A stretch of 53,783 nucleotides of DNA. It comes from a bacterium (GTDB taxonomy: Bacteria > SZUA-79 > Acidulodesulfobacterales > Acidulodesulfobacteraceae). The notes under the pieces were generated by a model. That model did not search any database and had not been told where the DNA came from. It saw only the letters and a program-made list of their open reading frames with translations. The translations under genes were made by a program, and so were the position numbers. The DNA lies in assembly GCA_021812245.1 (NCBI GenBank), contig JAKAOK010000012.1:1-53783 (forward strand). The letters run 5' to 3'. The stretch's first letter is position 1. Every line of letters starts with the position of its first letter. Shown in pieces: positions 33,269 through 43,424 of the stretch.

Positions 33269-35071
33269 TCAAACATTGTCGAAATAGCTTTTCGCTTTCG
33301 GCCTGTATATCGGATGAAGATATACTATGCCCGGCCCTTTTACTTCTCCGCCGGAATAAATCCTGTAAACCGCCTGATTTAATTTTAAACCCGCAAAATC
33401 GTCGGTGTCGAAGGACGGTATTTTTTCGTAAGTCTTTGTAGTTCCCTGCGAAATAGTATTGTCGTCGGACAGCAGTTTTCCGATATACGGATTAAAAACC
33501 GCCCTGTCGTCCTGCTCCGTTATGTTTTCGGTAATTTTTAACTTGTATTCCTTATCGCATATTTTAGAGGCTTTTTCTCTCGAATAGTCGTCGCTTAAAG
33601 CGAGCCAGACCGACGACCTTATATTTCCGATTAAAGAATTAAGCTTTTCTTCGGAACCGAGTTTCAGCTTTAACGAACTGTAACTCTGGGTAAGGACTAT
33701 ATTAATTGCCTTAGACTGCCTGCATCTTGCGAAAAATTCGGCATCTGATTCTATATCCCCTGACGTCACGTAATTCTGGTACTCGTCGCAGATAAATAAA
33801 ACCGGTCTTTTAACATTGACGGAATTATCTACGACCGCTTTATAAACCCTGTTCAATACCGTCCTGAAATAATCGAGTTTCAAAATAATGCCGATAATTT
33901 TTCCGATTAAACCGTATTTAGATTCAGGCATACTTAATATAACTATTTTTCCCGAATTTACTACTTCCTGAAAACCGGGAAAATTAAGTTTTTGTTCAGG
34001 AGCGCAGAAAGTTTCTTTAAACGCCGGCTTGATAAAATCGGAACATACCCTTAAGGATTCGCTCTTTATTATCGCCTTTGTTCTTTCGTCCAAACCGGCG
34101 TAATCGGCCCCGTAAAAATAAGAAACGGTAAGTTTTAGTTCGTTTAAGTCTATTCCGATATTTTTAGATTTTAATTTTATTAAATTCCGTGCATAATCAA
34201 GCATATTTTTTAATTTGCCTTCGTCCGAAACTATTTCATAAACATCGCTCAAAGTAACATAGCCCATACACAGCCTTATAATGTTTAACGAGTTGGCAAG
34301 GAGGTTTATAGATTTGTCTTTCCAGAAACTGTCCTGCCTTCCGTCGTTAGAGTTCATATTCTCGAGAACCGAATATAACCTTTCCGCTATAATTTTAGTA
34401 TCCAGATGAGGATAATGAACGGGATTAAAATAATAGCCCGAGCCCGGTTCGATTATAACGGCGTCTTCTCTTCTGCCGTTGCGCTCAAGTATATGGACGG
34501 CTTCTTTCCAAAAATCGCCTTTAACATCTAATATTAAACCTCCGATTCTTTCGTCCGGCGATTCTTTTCCATATTTTGCCAGCTGGTCTAAAAAAGGATA
34601 CGCGCAGGCGGTGGTCTTTCCGGCACCGGTAGAACCGAAAACGATAATGCCGGTAAAAAGCCCGTTTTTATCTATAATAAGCCATTCCGGTTTTTCCTTT
34701 CTCGTTCCGTCTTTTTCGTGAATTTCGCCTATAACTAACTGAAGTTCTTCGGACTCGGGCCATATCATTGCGTTTCCGGCAGAGACCTTTTTATCCGCGA
34801 AGATGTTTTTCTTTTTATTATCTTCTTCAGGCTTTAAATATAAATATTTATTATAAGCGATATTCGATAAAGTGTAGGAAGATGCAAACCATGTCGATAG
34901 CGGAATAAAAATAAAAACAAGTTTAACCCCGTTAAAATAAGAAAAATAATAACTTATTTTTTTATCCGAAAAAAATCCCGATATGAAAAAAAGGTAAATA
35001 ATCTCCGAAAGGAAAACTCCTGCGGATACCGATATTTTTATAATAAAGGCTTTATTGCCGCATTCTTTCAT
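33269..35071 (-). CDS. VirD4/TraG-like type IV coupling ATPase
   Basis: About 600 aa from ATG 35071. Two N-terminal membrane helices, then a RecA-like motor with Walker A GSTGAGKTT, GLILDVKGDFW, Walker B-like VLFICDEYQNYV and the QSYSSLKLKLG motif with IGNIRSSVWLALSDD, typical of coupling proteins that select substrates for T4SS export. The ATG at 35071 is preferred over an upstream start at 35128, because it overlaps the MoxR stop as ATGA and has GGGGAGAG upstream. Confidence 0.85.
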   Translation of the reverse strand: MKECGNKAFIIKISVSAGVFLSEIIYLFFISGFFSDKKISYYFSYFNGVKLVFIFIPLSTWFASSYTLSNIAYNKYLYLKPEEDNKKKNIFADKKVSAGNAMIWPESEELQLVIGEIHEKDGTRKEKPEWLIIDKNGLFTGIIVFGSTGAGKTTACAYPFLDQLAKYGKESPDERIGGLILDVKGDFWKEAVHILERNGRREDAVIIEPGSGYYFNPVHYPHLDTKIIAERLYSVLENMNSNDGRQDSFWKDKSINLLANSLNIIRLCMGYVTLSDVYEIVSDEGKLKNMLDYARNLIKLKSKNIGIDLNELKLTVSYFYGADYAGLDERTKAIIKSESLRVCSDFIKPAFKETFCAPEQKLNFPGFQEVVNSGKIVILSMPESKYGLIGKIIGIILKLDYFRTVLNRVYKAVVDNSVNVKRPVLFICDEYQNYVTSGDIESDAEFFARCRQSKAINIVLTQSYSSLKLKLGSEEKLNSLIGNIRSSVWLALSDDYSREKASKICDKEYKLKITENITEQDDRAVFNPYIGKLLSDDNTISQGTTKTYEKIPSFDTDDFAGLKLNQAVYRIYSGGEVKGPGIVYLHPIYRPKAKSYFDNV

Positions 35072-35967
35072 TTCAGTTCTCTCCCCAGAATATTTTTGAC
35101 CGCCCTTATATCCGAATAATACGTCCACAGAGACGGTTCAAGCATTTTTATATCTTCCTTAGCGACGTAAGAACGCTTATTTAATACCGCGTTCGTTTTT
35201 AATATTTTAACCGTTTCCCGCCATCTTCTGTCCGAAACGCTTACCTGCTTGTTTTTTAATTCTTCCCTGATTTTATGCAGGCAATCAAAAATTTCTCCGC
35301 CCATTTCGACGTTTTCCGCTTCGGAACTTAAAATTTCTATATCTTCCTTGCCTAATACAGTTTCGCCGCTGTTATTTCCGTTAAAACCACCTTCTTTTTT
35401 TTCTTTTAATTCTAGCAATCTTTTGAAATTTTCTCCGTCTTTTACCGGTAAAATCTCCATTCTGAATAAAAATCTGTCGTAAAGAGGCAGTAAATTTGAA
35501 TCGGAAGATTTGTCGGGTCTTTCGTTGGAAGCGGCAAAAAGGCTTACTAAAGGAATTTTGCGCGGCTCCGGATTATATATTATCCTTTCATTCATGATGG
35601 ATAAAAGCGAATTCAGCGTATGGTGCGGACCTTTGAAAAATTCGTCTATAAGCGCTATATCGCAGTTATCTATACCGGTTTTACTTTGGCCGGTTTTATT
35701 TTGCGGGCGATTTGAAATAAGCTCTTCTATTTTAGTCGCAGGAGTCATCTGAAAGTCGAAAAACCTCAAACCTTTTACGCGGTATGCCAACTCTTTTAAC
35801 ACGGCGGTCTTGGCAAGTCCTGGTCCGCCTATTAAAATTGAATGTTTTTTTGAAATAACCGATAAAATAATCATATCCACCGCGTTTTTTCTTTCCAAGA
35901 AATTTAAATTCAGGCTTTCTTTAATGCCGTTGACCTTTTCGGCAATCGAATATGCCGTTTCATCCAC
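35068..35967 (-). CDS. MoxR-family AAA+ ATPase embedded in the T4SS locus
   Basis: 299 aa. AAA_5/MoxR features: Walker A GGPGLAKT at 47-54, FDFQMTPATKIEEL, Walker B IALIDEFFKGPHHTLNSLL, sensor region SLFAASNERP and the lid arginine area PLYDRFLFRMEIL. MoxR/RavA proteins remodel partner complexes, often with VWA proteins; none is seen here. It is translationally coupled to virD4 (ATGA). T4SSs normally use the VirB11 hexamer, which was not found in the window, so this ATPase may take a related energising or assembly role. Confidence 0.85.
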   Translation of the reverse strand: MDETAYSIAEKVNGIKESLNLNFLERKNAVDMIILSVISKKHSILIGGPGLAKTAVLKELAYRVKGLRFFDFQMTPATKIEELISNRPQNKTGQSKTGIDNCDIALIDEFFKGPHHTLNSLLSIMNERIIYNPEPRKIPLVSLFAASNERPDKSSDSNLLPLYDRFLFRMEILPVKDGENFKRLLELKEKKEGGFNGNNSGETVLGKEDIEILSSEAENVEMGGEIFDCLHKIREELKNKQVSVSDRRWRETVKILKTNAVLNKRSYVAKEDIKMLEPSLWTYYSDIRAVKNILGRELK

Positions 35968-36004
35968 CTTTTAACCCTCCGCTTTATCGCTATTATTAAA
36001 AGTT

Positions 36005-36182
36005 CGGAATTATGCACTTGACAAAGCAATATTTGGGTATTTTCATAATAACCTCGAGATTGCTTCGCTATCGCTCGCAATGACCGTATATTGTCATTGC
36101 GAGCGATAGCGGACGGACGAAGTCCAGCGCAGCTAACTCCAGCTCAGCTAACCAATCCCGCTTTGTCAAGTGCATAATTCCG
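36005..36182. repeat. Inverted-repeat element, family B with internal module (178 bp)
   Basis: Termini CGGAATTATGCACTTGACAA (36005) and its complement ending at 36182. Interior holds ATTGCGAGCGATAGCG in two facing copies plus an AGTCCAGCGCAGCTAAC stretch also found in the family A element at 16648. Located between the VirB10-like and MoxR genes; nothing else is seen in that gap. Confidence 0.8.
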
Positions 36183-36193
36183 TTAAAGTTTTA

Positions 36194-37381
36194 TTATTTC
36201 ATTTCATGTTTAAACCTGTTTACATAAACCGGTTTTAAAAAAATTATTTTAATAGAAGCGCCGGCAGGCAAAGTTATGCTTATGTTTTGATTTGATTCGG
36301 CATAACCGTTCAGTCCATTCTGCGCTGAATTAAGTTCGTTTTGGGCGACGTTTTCCCTTACCTGATTCTGAAAGGTGTAAGGATTGGAAGAATTTACTCC
36401 TGAACCCCCGCCTGCAAAAATTGACGCCGCTCCGACTATTCCCTGCGCTATAGACGTCAAAATATTTCCGGCATAATGCTCGCGAACATCTCCTTTGACC
36501 CCGCCCGACCCGTCTGGCATCATTGCTATCGCATCTATGGTTAATGATTTTCCGGAACGTTCTATAATTTTATCGAAATTTATATTCAAACGGTTCAAAG
36601 AATGCTTTACGCTTACCGTTCCAAAAAACTTATCCCCTTTTTTAAAAATGGTCTTACCGCCGAAATAATAACCGAACGTAGCTACGGCTATGACGGGAAC
36701 GGAGGTGTTGTAAGAAAAAATCTTATACTTCGTATAAGCGTCTATTACCGTTCCTTGAGGTACGGCTATCGCGGAGTTGTCGCCGCTTTGAGCCGCGCCG
36801 CTTCTTCCTTCGTTTCCGGCGGGTTTTAAAGCATAATTTTTATTCCGCCCCGTATTTTTTATCCCCCTCTCCGAATCTAAAATATATTTTCCATAGCTTG
36901 CTTTTATGAATACTACGGTTTTTTTTGTAATCTGCGGTAAGGCGGCCGCCGTAGGCGCGAAATGAGAATTTAATTTATCCGTTTCTTTTTTAAATTTAAT
37001 ATGAAATTTGCCGGATTTTTTTATTTCGCCTTTGGGTTTTGCGCTGTAATCGAAAACGGACGGTGAAAACCTTTTTTTATCGGTTATCAAGGTATTGCTT
37101 TTCATCGTTTTTTTTACGACGGCTGAAGGTTTGCCGCTAAATATATATTTCAAAACAAGACCTGCGGCAATTAAAAAAACTATTATTATCAGCGGCAGTT
37201 TAAAAAAACCGAAAAAATCCTTACTCGAAAATTTCTTTTTAACCTCCATATCAGAGTTATAAATATCGCCTTCCGGAACGGAAACGCCCGAGACCGAGGT
37301 ATTGCCGGCTCTTCCGCCGCCGCTGTTTATATTGTCCGCTAAATCTTCTTCTTTTATGACGTGCGGATTATTAAGCGGCAT
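36194..37381 (-). CDS. VirB10/TrbI-like inner-to-outer membrane scaffold
   Basis: 395 aa. Cytosolic N-terminus, one membrane helix (about 60-80), a Lys/Pro-containing periplasmic linker, and a C-terminal TrbI/VirB10 beta-barrel domain: PQGTVIDAYTKYKIFSYNTS, KKGDKFFGTVSVKHSLNRL, LTIDAIAMMPDGSGGVKGDV and SIAQGIVGAASIF. Spans the periplasm and links motors to the outer core. GGAGGGG Shine-Dalgarno; its ATG overlaps the VirB8 stop (TAATG). Confidence 0.8.
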   Translation of the reverse strand: MPLNNPHVIKEEDLADNINSGGGRAGNTSVSGVSVPEGDIYNSDMEVKKKFSSKDFFGFFKLPLIIIVFLIAAGLVLKYIFSGKPSAVVKKTMKSNTLITDKKRFSPSVFDYSAKPKGEIKKSGKFHIKFKKETDKLNSHFAPTAAALPQITKKTVVFIKASYGKYILDSERGIKNTGRNKNYALKPAGNEGRSGAAQSGDNSAIAVPQGTVIDAYTKYKIFSYNTSVPVIAVATFGYYFGGKTIFKKGDKFFGTVSVKHSLNRLNINFDKIIERSGKSLTIDAIAMMPDGSGGVKGDVREHYAGNILTSIAQGIVGAASIFAGGGSGVNSSNPYTFQNQVRENVAQNELNSAQNGLNGYAESNQNISITLPAGASIKIIFLKPVYVNRFKHEMK

Positions 37382-38043
37382 TATGCCCCTCCGAGTTTTA
37401 AACTGCTGAAATAAACTACCTCTAGACCGAACGGAAATTGAACGCTTCTTTTTATTCTTTTAAGAATGAGCTTGTCTTCATATGCGGCGCTATTTCTTAT
37501 AGACGTATCAGAATTAGATATTACCGTCCTTACGACATACAGTTTTAATTCGTCGTGGTTTACGGTCTGCCTTATTAATTTTATTTTTTTAAATTTGATT
37601 TTAGACGTTATACCCGCTTCTTCCATTTTATTAATAAATTTGCTCCTGATAATCATAACAAGGGTCTTTTTACCGTAATCTTCGGACATTTTATTTAATG
37701 CTCTAGAAAGTTCCGTCTTAATCATTATCGAATTAAATCCGGTAAATTCTCTTACGAAGCTTTTAGAAAAATATATTATTTCGCCCATACCCGTCTTGTT
37801 GTTAAACGGCAGGTTTCTTAAAACCTTTGCGTCTCCGACCGAGTTTACTCTTATCACCACCGGAATCCTATTTGCTTTATATGTATAAAAAGCCGTAAAA
37901 AGCGAGATTGCGGTAATTAAAGACATTAAAATTATCACTATTTTAAGTGCGGTATTCTGAGCTTCAAGGTCGCCCCATATTTCGTAAAACAGTCTGCCGT
38001 TTCTTTTTTTATAACCGTCTTTGTAATTAAAAAGATTCGACAT
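37381..38043 (-). CDS. VirB8/TrbF-like inner membrane component
   Basis: 220 aa: a short cytosolic tail, one membrane helix (about 33-53) and a periplasmic alpha/beta domain of VirB8/TrbF/TraE size. Sequence match is weak (IRVNSVGDAKVLRNLP, then a long helix region with SFVREFTGFN), and the call relies on topology, length and position between VirB6- and VirB10-like genes. Confidence 0.7.
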   Translation of the reverse strand: MSNLFNYKDGYKKRNGRLFYEIWGDLEAQNTALKIVIILMSLITAISLFTAFYTYKANRIPVVIRVNSVGDAKVLRNLPFNNKTGMGEIIYFSKSFVREFTGFNSIMIKTELSRALNKMSEDYGKKTLVMIIRSKFINKMEEAGITSKIKFKKIKLIRQTVNHDELKLYVVRTVISNSDTSIRNSAAYEDKLILKRIKRSVQFPFGLEVVYFSSLKLGGA

Positions 38044-38087
38044 ATTTAATTTTGATATTCATTTTAATATTAATAAATCAAGGGCCT

Positions 38088-39248
38088 TTAAGAACCTGCG
38101 GCAAGACCAGCTCCAGCAAATTTACCCTTAACAGTTTTAATTTTTTCGTGCGCCTCTCCGCTTATGCCGTCGAATAATTTGGCGACTAAAAAAGGAACCG
38201 AAACGTTTATAACCATCATGATTATGAAAACCGTTATAACCTCCGCAAACGTAAACATTCCTAAAATATTTCCTATACCCGTTCCCGTAGAAGGCATATC
38301 TGCCGATTCCATCTTGCTTAAAATAGTAAAGAAGATAAACTGTTCGAGAGCCGCCATTACTCCCCAGAACGAAATTTCGACGAACATTTTAAGCCATTTG
38401 GCGAATATGCCCCTCGTATAAGGTATGGCTTCAAAACCAAGTATTATCGGACAAAGAGAAAACAACAGCCCCAGAAATACGAGCTGGACTAATGCCATAA
38501 AAAGCTGTATTGCCAGATATAAAATATTAAACAAAAACCATATTATGCCCATAAGAACGGCTCCAGTTAAAGCGTGTACAGCGCCCGCAAGCCATGAAAC
38601 CGGATTCAGATTCCACCCGCTATGAACCGATGAAGTTCCGTTGGAAGAAATAGTAGGAATGGAAACCGAATGAAGACTGCCTGAAATAGAAGAAACTACC
38701 TGCGATACCGATTGCCCTAAACCGTAAATGTTTTGCTTTATAAGATAAAGCTGCATCCTGTCGGCAAGGGTTAATATCAGCTGGGCAAAGTTAGACTGTC
38801 CTGTTTGCTTCCATGAAAGAAAGCCGATAGCTATTAATACCGTCCTTAAAAATAATCCGTAATAATTAAAAACCGCTCCCGTTAATTCGGCTCTGTATCC
38901 TTCAAAAAAAGACAGGACTATGCCGAGTGCAAATAAAAAATAAAACATATACGCGACAAAACCGCTCAATGCAGAATCATTATTCAGCGCGGGCGGAATT
39001 GAATCGATGGAAAGCATACTTAAGTCTTCCCCGTTGTTTAACTTTGAAATAGACATCGCCGATTCGTTGACGCCGCCGGTACCTGAAGACGAAGCGGCGG
39101 CGCCCGAACTTGCCGATGCCGGAAGAGTCGGACTTGAAGCGGCATAAGCGGTTTTTATCAAAATAAAACCGATAAACAAAAATATAAAACCGCAAATTAA
39201 TAAAGTATACGGCGAATACTTTATGATATGCTTTAAATATATGCTCAT
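38088..39248 (-). CDS. VirB6/TrbL-like polytopic channel protein
   Basis: 386 aa with an N-terminal signal/membrane segment, a Ser/Ala-rich periplasmic stretch, and five or six further hydrophobic segments (FVAYMFYFLFALGIVLSFF; GIIWFLFNILYLAIQLFMAL; VITVFIIMMVINVSVPFLVA). Arrangement and the EGYRAEL / GFEAIPYTRGIFAKWLKMF loops fit TrbL/VirB6. Forms part of the inner-membrane translocation pore. Confidence 0.75.
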   Translation of the reverse strand: MSIYLKHIIKYSPYTLLICGFIFLFIGFILIKTAYAASSPTLPASASSGAAASSSGTGGVNESAMSISKLNNGEDLSMLSIDSIPPALNNDSALSGFVAYMFYFLFALGIVLSFFEGYRAELTGAVFNYYGLFLRTVLIAIGFLSWKQTGQSNFAQLILTLADRMQLYLIKQNIYGLGQSVSQVVSSISGSLHSVSIPTISSNGTSSVHSGWNLNPVSWLAGAVHALTGAVLMGIIWFLFNILYLAIQLFMALVQLVFLGLLFSLCPIILGFEAIPYTRGIFAKWLKMFVEISFWGVMAALEQFIFFTILSKMESADMPSTGTGIGNILGMFTFAEVITVFIIMMVINVSVPFLVAKLFDGISGEAHEKIKTVKGKFAGAGLAAGS

Positions 39249-39291
39249 AAGTAACTGTATTTAATTAATGTTATATTTAATGTTTTATCGC

Positions 39292-40449
39292 CTACATAGT
39301 CGTTTTGCCGTAAAAATCCATACCCGGCTCAGCGTTGGTTTGAGGCAATATTACGGCGCCGGTGTGTTCTTTTTTTATTTCTTCGGCAGATTTAGCCAAT
39401 TCTATCTGTTTCAACTGGCTTTCCATATATCCTAAATTTTTTAAATTTGCGGCGCTTTCCTCTGCCATAATCGTTAAAATAGAACTCTGATAGGCATAGT
39501 AATTGGAACTGTTTTGGAGAGCGTCTCCCGAAATTTCGTTCATAAATTCGCTGCCTTCAAGTTCGGCTTTGTGCGCCCTTGCCGCCGAAAGTCCGGCGTT
39601 ATAAAGACCGGATGACGCGGTATCGGCGGCAAATCCGTTAACGGCATCGATACAGCCGCCTATAGGATTGCCGTCTGCGTCAAAATAATAACCTCCGTCT
39701 AACGACGAACAGTTTAAAAGTTCCGCCGCCGTTCCCGAATTTCCGCCGGAATTAAAAATAGCCCCTTCGGAAAACAGGGAAGAACCGTTTTCGAGAATTG
39801 ATTTATTTAAGCCCCCTGCCGCCGAAGAAGAAATTCCGGAAATAAAAACCTGAGGATCAAACGTTTCTCCAGTCGTATTCAGGTTGCCGTATTCCGAAGA
39901 TTCCGAATTAATATCGGAATTAATTCCGGATATAAGGTTTTGAACGGAATTTGCGTTAACGTCGCTCGAAGTCAAATCCTGAGGAATTTGATTGAAAGCC
40001 GAGTTTATCTGCTCATTCAGGTTGTTTATGCCGCTGACCGCATTTTCTACCGAATTAACGAGATGATTTAATTTATCGTAGTTAATAACTATATTCTGAT
40101 ATTCTTCCTGCATATTGGAAACATCGGCGGTAAGTTTGTCCACGGTTGCCATCGCCTCCGAAAGTCCCGGACCCGGATTAAACAGAGGTCCTCCGCCTGC
40201 GCCCGGAGCATATCCGAGCGTTCCGGCGAGCCCTTGCAGGGCAGAAAACGCCCCGCTTGCGGCTGTTTCGACCGACTGAATCTGACCCGATACCGCGCCT
40301 ATATCCGGAAGAGGAAGGGCAAGTCCGTAAGATACGCCTGCCAAGCAGGCGGAAACGGCAAACACGGCTATTGCCGACGGTAAAAACAGTTTCGTTTTTT
40401 TTGCCTTTTTAGTGGGCAGACTTAAGTCCGTCCCCTTTCTATTATTCAT
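39292..40449 (-). CDS. VirB5/TrbJ-like periplasmic protein
   Basis: 385 aa with an export signal (LFLPSAIAVFAVSACLAGVS) and long helical, coiled-coil-prone regions (TADVSNMQEEYQNIVINYDK; AANLKNLGYMESQLKQIELA). This, and the place between VirB4 and VirB6, match TrbJ/VirB5, which lie at the pilus base or tip. AAGGAGGG Shine-Dalgarno. Direct homology is not obvious, so confidence is moderate. Confidence 0.65.
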   Translation of the reverse strand: MNNRKGTDLSLPTKKAKKTKLFLPSAIAVFAVSACLAGVSYGLALPLPDIGAVSGQIQSVETAASGAFSALQGLAGTLGYAPGAGGGPLFNPGPGLSEAMATVDKLTADVSNMQEEYQNIVINYDKLNHLVNSVENAVSGINNLNEQINSAFNQIPQDLTSSDVNANSVQNLISGINSDINSESSEYGNLNTTGETFDPQVFISGISSSAAGGLNKSILENGSSLFSEGAIFNSGGNSGTAAELLNCSSLDGGYYFDADGNPIGGCIDAVNGFAADTASSGLYNAGLSAARAHKAELEGSEFMNEISGDALQNSSNYYAYQSSILTIMAEESAANLKNLGYMESQLKQIELAKSAEEIKKEHTGAVILPQTNAEPGMDFYGKTTM

Positions 40450-40464
40450 TTTGCGACCCTCCTT

Positions 40465-40484
40465 CCCAAATCCAGATTTAGAAA
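40465..40484. repeat. Solo family A terminus next to the virB5 ribosome-binding site
   Basis: CCCAAATCCAGATTTAGAAA differs by one base from the family A terminus, and the following TTTATAAGTTCT matches the inside of the element at 3721. The other end is missing. It lies in the 46-bp gap between virB4 and virB5, directly upstream of the Shine-Dalgarno. Confidence 0.65.
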
Positions 40485-40495
40485 ATTTATAAGTT

Positions 40496-43072
40496 CTATT
40501 TATTCCGTTCTATTCCGTAAGGTCCGTTCGGATATTTTTCAGCTAATATATAAAGCCGTTCTTTTAAAGACTTATCCGGATAAAGACGTTCTATAAGCCT
40601 TTCTATTTCTTCGTCTTCGGACGATTTACAGCAGAGCCAGTATTCAAAGGGATCGGGTGAATTTCTTATTACCGCCGAATCTTTTCCGAATTTTAAAAAG
40701 TATTCGGCATAATGCCCTTTAACCACTTTAAGGTTTTTTACTATATCCATCTCTTTTCCATTCAGGCCGCATAGTCTTAAATCATCCGTCGAAACGCCGC
40801 CGTCAAGCTGGCAGAATATTTTTACCGACGAATTTTCTATAATGCTTTTGCCGATGTTGCCCGCCTTTAAAAGGTCGCCAGGTTCCTGAGTTATGCTCCA
40901 TACCATAGAACCCCACTTTGCCGAAGTCTTATAAAGGTGCATTATCAGCTCCGAAATCTTCGGGTCGTTCATAAATTCCCAGCATTCGTCGTAAAAGAAA
41001 AAAACTTTTGCCGATTTATCGTACATTTTTTTAAAAGATATATTTTTTATAATAGCAAATACTACTTTTTGAAGGTCTTCATGCCCTTTTAACTTTTGAA
41101 GGTCGAATATTACTATTTTATTATCTATATTTATGCCGTTTTTTCTGTTAATCAGCATTCCGTAAGGGGAAGAAATATCCGTCCATTGAAATAAATTTTT
41201 TCCCATTTCCATAGCTCTTTTTTTATCCGAAATATCCCTTGCCTCTCCGTAATCAAACAAAATATTGTTAATATCGGATATTACCGGCATATCGTCCATA
41301 TCGGCTATTCCGTCGTATGCCGCCTGAATAGCCCGTGTTATGATAGTCTTATCGTTCGGCGATAAATTTTTTTCCGGTTCAACCATTAATCCAATTATTC
41401 CCGTCAGGAAAACCATAATATCCGGGTCAAACGTCTCCTCGCCGTTCACTCCCTTAACGGCGTATTTCTTCGGAGGAAACGGATTTATACAATAGCTTCC
41501 GTCCAAATCTATCTCTATATAATCGCCTTTGAATATTTTGCAGAATTTTTTATAAGTTCCTCCTATATCGACCCCTATAATATGATAATTATCTCCCGAT
41601 ATATAAAAATTGCTTAGAAATCCGTTCAGCATGAATCCTTTTCCGCTTCTCGTCTTTCCGAAGACTATTCCGTGCTTTGACGGGAGGCGGTTGTTGTAAA
41701 GGTCTAATTTTACGGCTTCTCCCCTGTCGTTTATCAACGGAACGGCGCAATTTTCGGTTCCGGCGAAACCCTCGTTCAACGGAAAAAATGCCGCCGCCGA
41801 AGAAGAAATAGAGGTTTTAAAGCGCCTGTTAAAACGGGACTGGCCGGGAAGAAAAGATAGAAAAAGGTTGTGGTGCTCCATATTGTCTATTATGCCTTCC
41901 ATTCCGTTATAGTTTTTAAACGATTCAAGAAGCTTTACGGCTCTCAAACCAAGTTCGTCTAAATTTTTAGATTTAATTCTTGCGCATAAAGAAAACTCTA
42001 CTACTTTCTTTTGGAGTTTAGAAACAGATTTTAAAAACTCATCCAACTGCTCCGTAATATTTGCGCCCTTATAATCCGTATATCCCCCGCCTGCCGCTTC
42101 GGTCAGGCTTGCCTTTATATTTCTGTCCGTTTGTATTTTTTCTATCGTTTTTTCCTGTTCGGGAATATTAAAGGCGACGGAAATATCGTAAGGAAAAAAA
42201 TCTTCCGCAGAACCGCCGACATTTAAAACGGATGTTATGCCGAAAGAATCGACGCGCGACGGAAGCCTGTGCATATTTATAAATTTATAATAGTATCCGT
42301 CGAGATAGAAAAAATCCTTTTTAACTTCCGCACAGGAATATATGAGCTGGCTCCTGAAAGTAGAACCGTCGAGCATATTTTCCCACCGCGGCGCTTTAAC
42401 GCATAGAGACCTGCAGGGATTCAACTCGGCATAAAAATAATCGATAAGCTCCTGATTTCCCATTCTCTTCAAGCCTATATCGAGTCTTGAAGATATAAAG
42501 CTCAGATTATTTTCGATATTTATTAATTTTTTTTCTATAATCTTTTTGTCCGCAAGCGCATTATTTCTCGAAACGGAATTAACGGCTCCGGCAAAATTCA
42601 ATTTAAACAGTCCGGCGGCGTAATCCGAAATTTTAGGCAGAATATTTATTCCTTCCTCTTTTGCATGTAAATTCAAGCCGTTAAAAGAACAAAACAGATA
42701 TATCTTAATATTTTTAATGGGTTTTGCTTTTAAATGTTTAATTTTATTTTCTTTAATATATTCAAAGTCTTCGGGGGGCGTCGAAGACGTTTCGTAATTG
42801 GAAATAAAAGGGTCGTTTTTGTCTTCTATTTTATAAATCCATTGTAGGTTTATATTTTCGTCCAGAAGATTCAGCATAAGGTCGTTTACGTATGCCGCAT
42901 CGTTAATAATTTCGTTTCCGGCAAGATAATAATCGAAACCCCTGACTGAGAAGCCTATGGTAAACGACCCGTCTATCCCTGCGGCTATGCCGTCGTTTAT
43001 GGACAAAAGGTTGACGTAATGATTTAAAGAACTGTCCGCATCTATTTTTTTTAAAACCGAATTTAAAAACAT
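40496..43072 (-). CDS. VirB4/TrbE-like T4SS ATPase
   Basis: 858 aa. N-terminal VirB4 domain, then a motor domain with Walker A GKTRSGKGF, IIGVDIGGTYKKFCKIF and DLDGSYCINPFPPKK, Walker B FFFYDECWEFM, and SMVWSITQEPGDLLKAGNIG near the C-terminus. VirB4 energises pilus biogenesis and substrate transfer at the inner membrane. Normal length for the family. Confidence 0.92.
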   Translation of the reverse strand: MFLNSVLKKIDADSSLNHYVNLLSINDGIAAGIDGSFTIGFSVRGFDYYLAGNEIINDAAYVNDLMLNLLDENINLQWIYKIEDKNDPFISNYETSSTPPEDFEYIKENKIKHLKAKPIKNIKIYLFCSFNGLNLHAKEEGINILPKISDYAAGLFKLNFAGAVNSVSRNNALADKKIIEKKLINIENNLSFISSRLDIGLKRMGNQELIDYFYAELNPCRSLCVKAPRWENMLDGSTFRSQLIYSCAEVKKDFFYLDGYYYKFINMHRLPSRVDSFGITSVLNVGGSAEDFFPYDISVAFNIPEQEKTIEKIQTDRNIKASLTEAAGGGYTDYKGANITEQLDEFLKSVSKLQKKVVEFSLCARIKSKNLDELGLRAVKLLESFKNYNGMEGIIDNMEHHNLFLSFLPGQSRFNRRFKTSISSSAAAFFPLNEGFAGTENCAVPLINDRGEAVKLDLYNNRLPSKHGIVFGKTRSGKGFMLNGFLSNFYISGDNYHIIGVDIGGTYKKFCKIFKGDYIEIDLDGSYCINPFPPKKYAVKGVNGEETFDPDIMVFLTGIIGLMVEPEKNLSPNDKTIITRAIQAAYDGIADMDDMPVISDINNILFDYGEARDISDKKRAMEMGKNLFQWTDISSPYGMLINRKNGINIDNKIVIFDLQKLKGHEDLQKVVFAIIKNISFKKMYDKSAKVFFFYDECWEFMNDPKISELIMHLYKTSAKWGSMVWSITQEPGDLLKAGNIGKSIIENSSVKIFCQLDGGVSTDDLRLCGLNGKEMDIVKNLKVVKGHYAEYFLKFGKDSAVIRNSPDPFEYWLCCKSSEDEEIERLIERLYPDKSLKERLYILAEKYPNGPYGIERNK

Positions 43073-43092
43073 AAATTAAAATTAAAATTAAA

Positions 43093-43407
43093 TTAAATTA
43101 AATTTTTATCTTGCTCCGGGTCTAAAACATAAAGCTCTTTTTTAGCAAATATAAAAGACAACAACGAACTTGTGTAAAAATCCGGCTTATTCTTTTTATA
43201 TTTTTTTAAGAAAATTAAAACGGCGGCATCTAATAATATTGCAATAATAATAATTTTTTTTAATAAAAGGATAGAAACCATAGTAAAAAATATAAAAAAA
43301 CCCCAGTCGTAAATTTCCAATCCGAACCTCGTTACTTTGCCGTATATACCGCTATAAATTTTAAATTCGGTATAACCGCCGCCGTTGTTTTGATTTTGAT
43401 TTTCCAT
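43093..43407 (-). CDS. VirB3-like membrane protein
   Basis: 104 aa with two hydrophobic stretches (WGFFIFFTMVSILLL; IIAILLDAAVLIFL) and a C-terminal FTSS-like/FAKKELYVLDP segment. Size, topology and place immediately before virB4 fit VirB3/TrbD. Family match is positional. Confidence 0.65.
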   Translation of the reverse strand: MENQNQNNGGGYTEFKIYSGIYGKVTRFGLEIYDWGFFIFFTMVSILLLKKIIIIAILLDAAVLIFLKKYKKNKPDFYTSSLLSFIFAKKELYVLDPEQDKNLI

Positions 43408-43424
43408 AAAAAATTATAATTAAA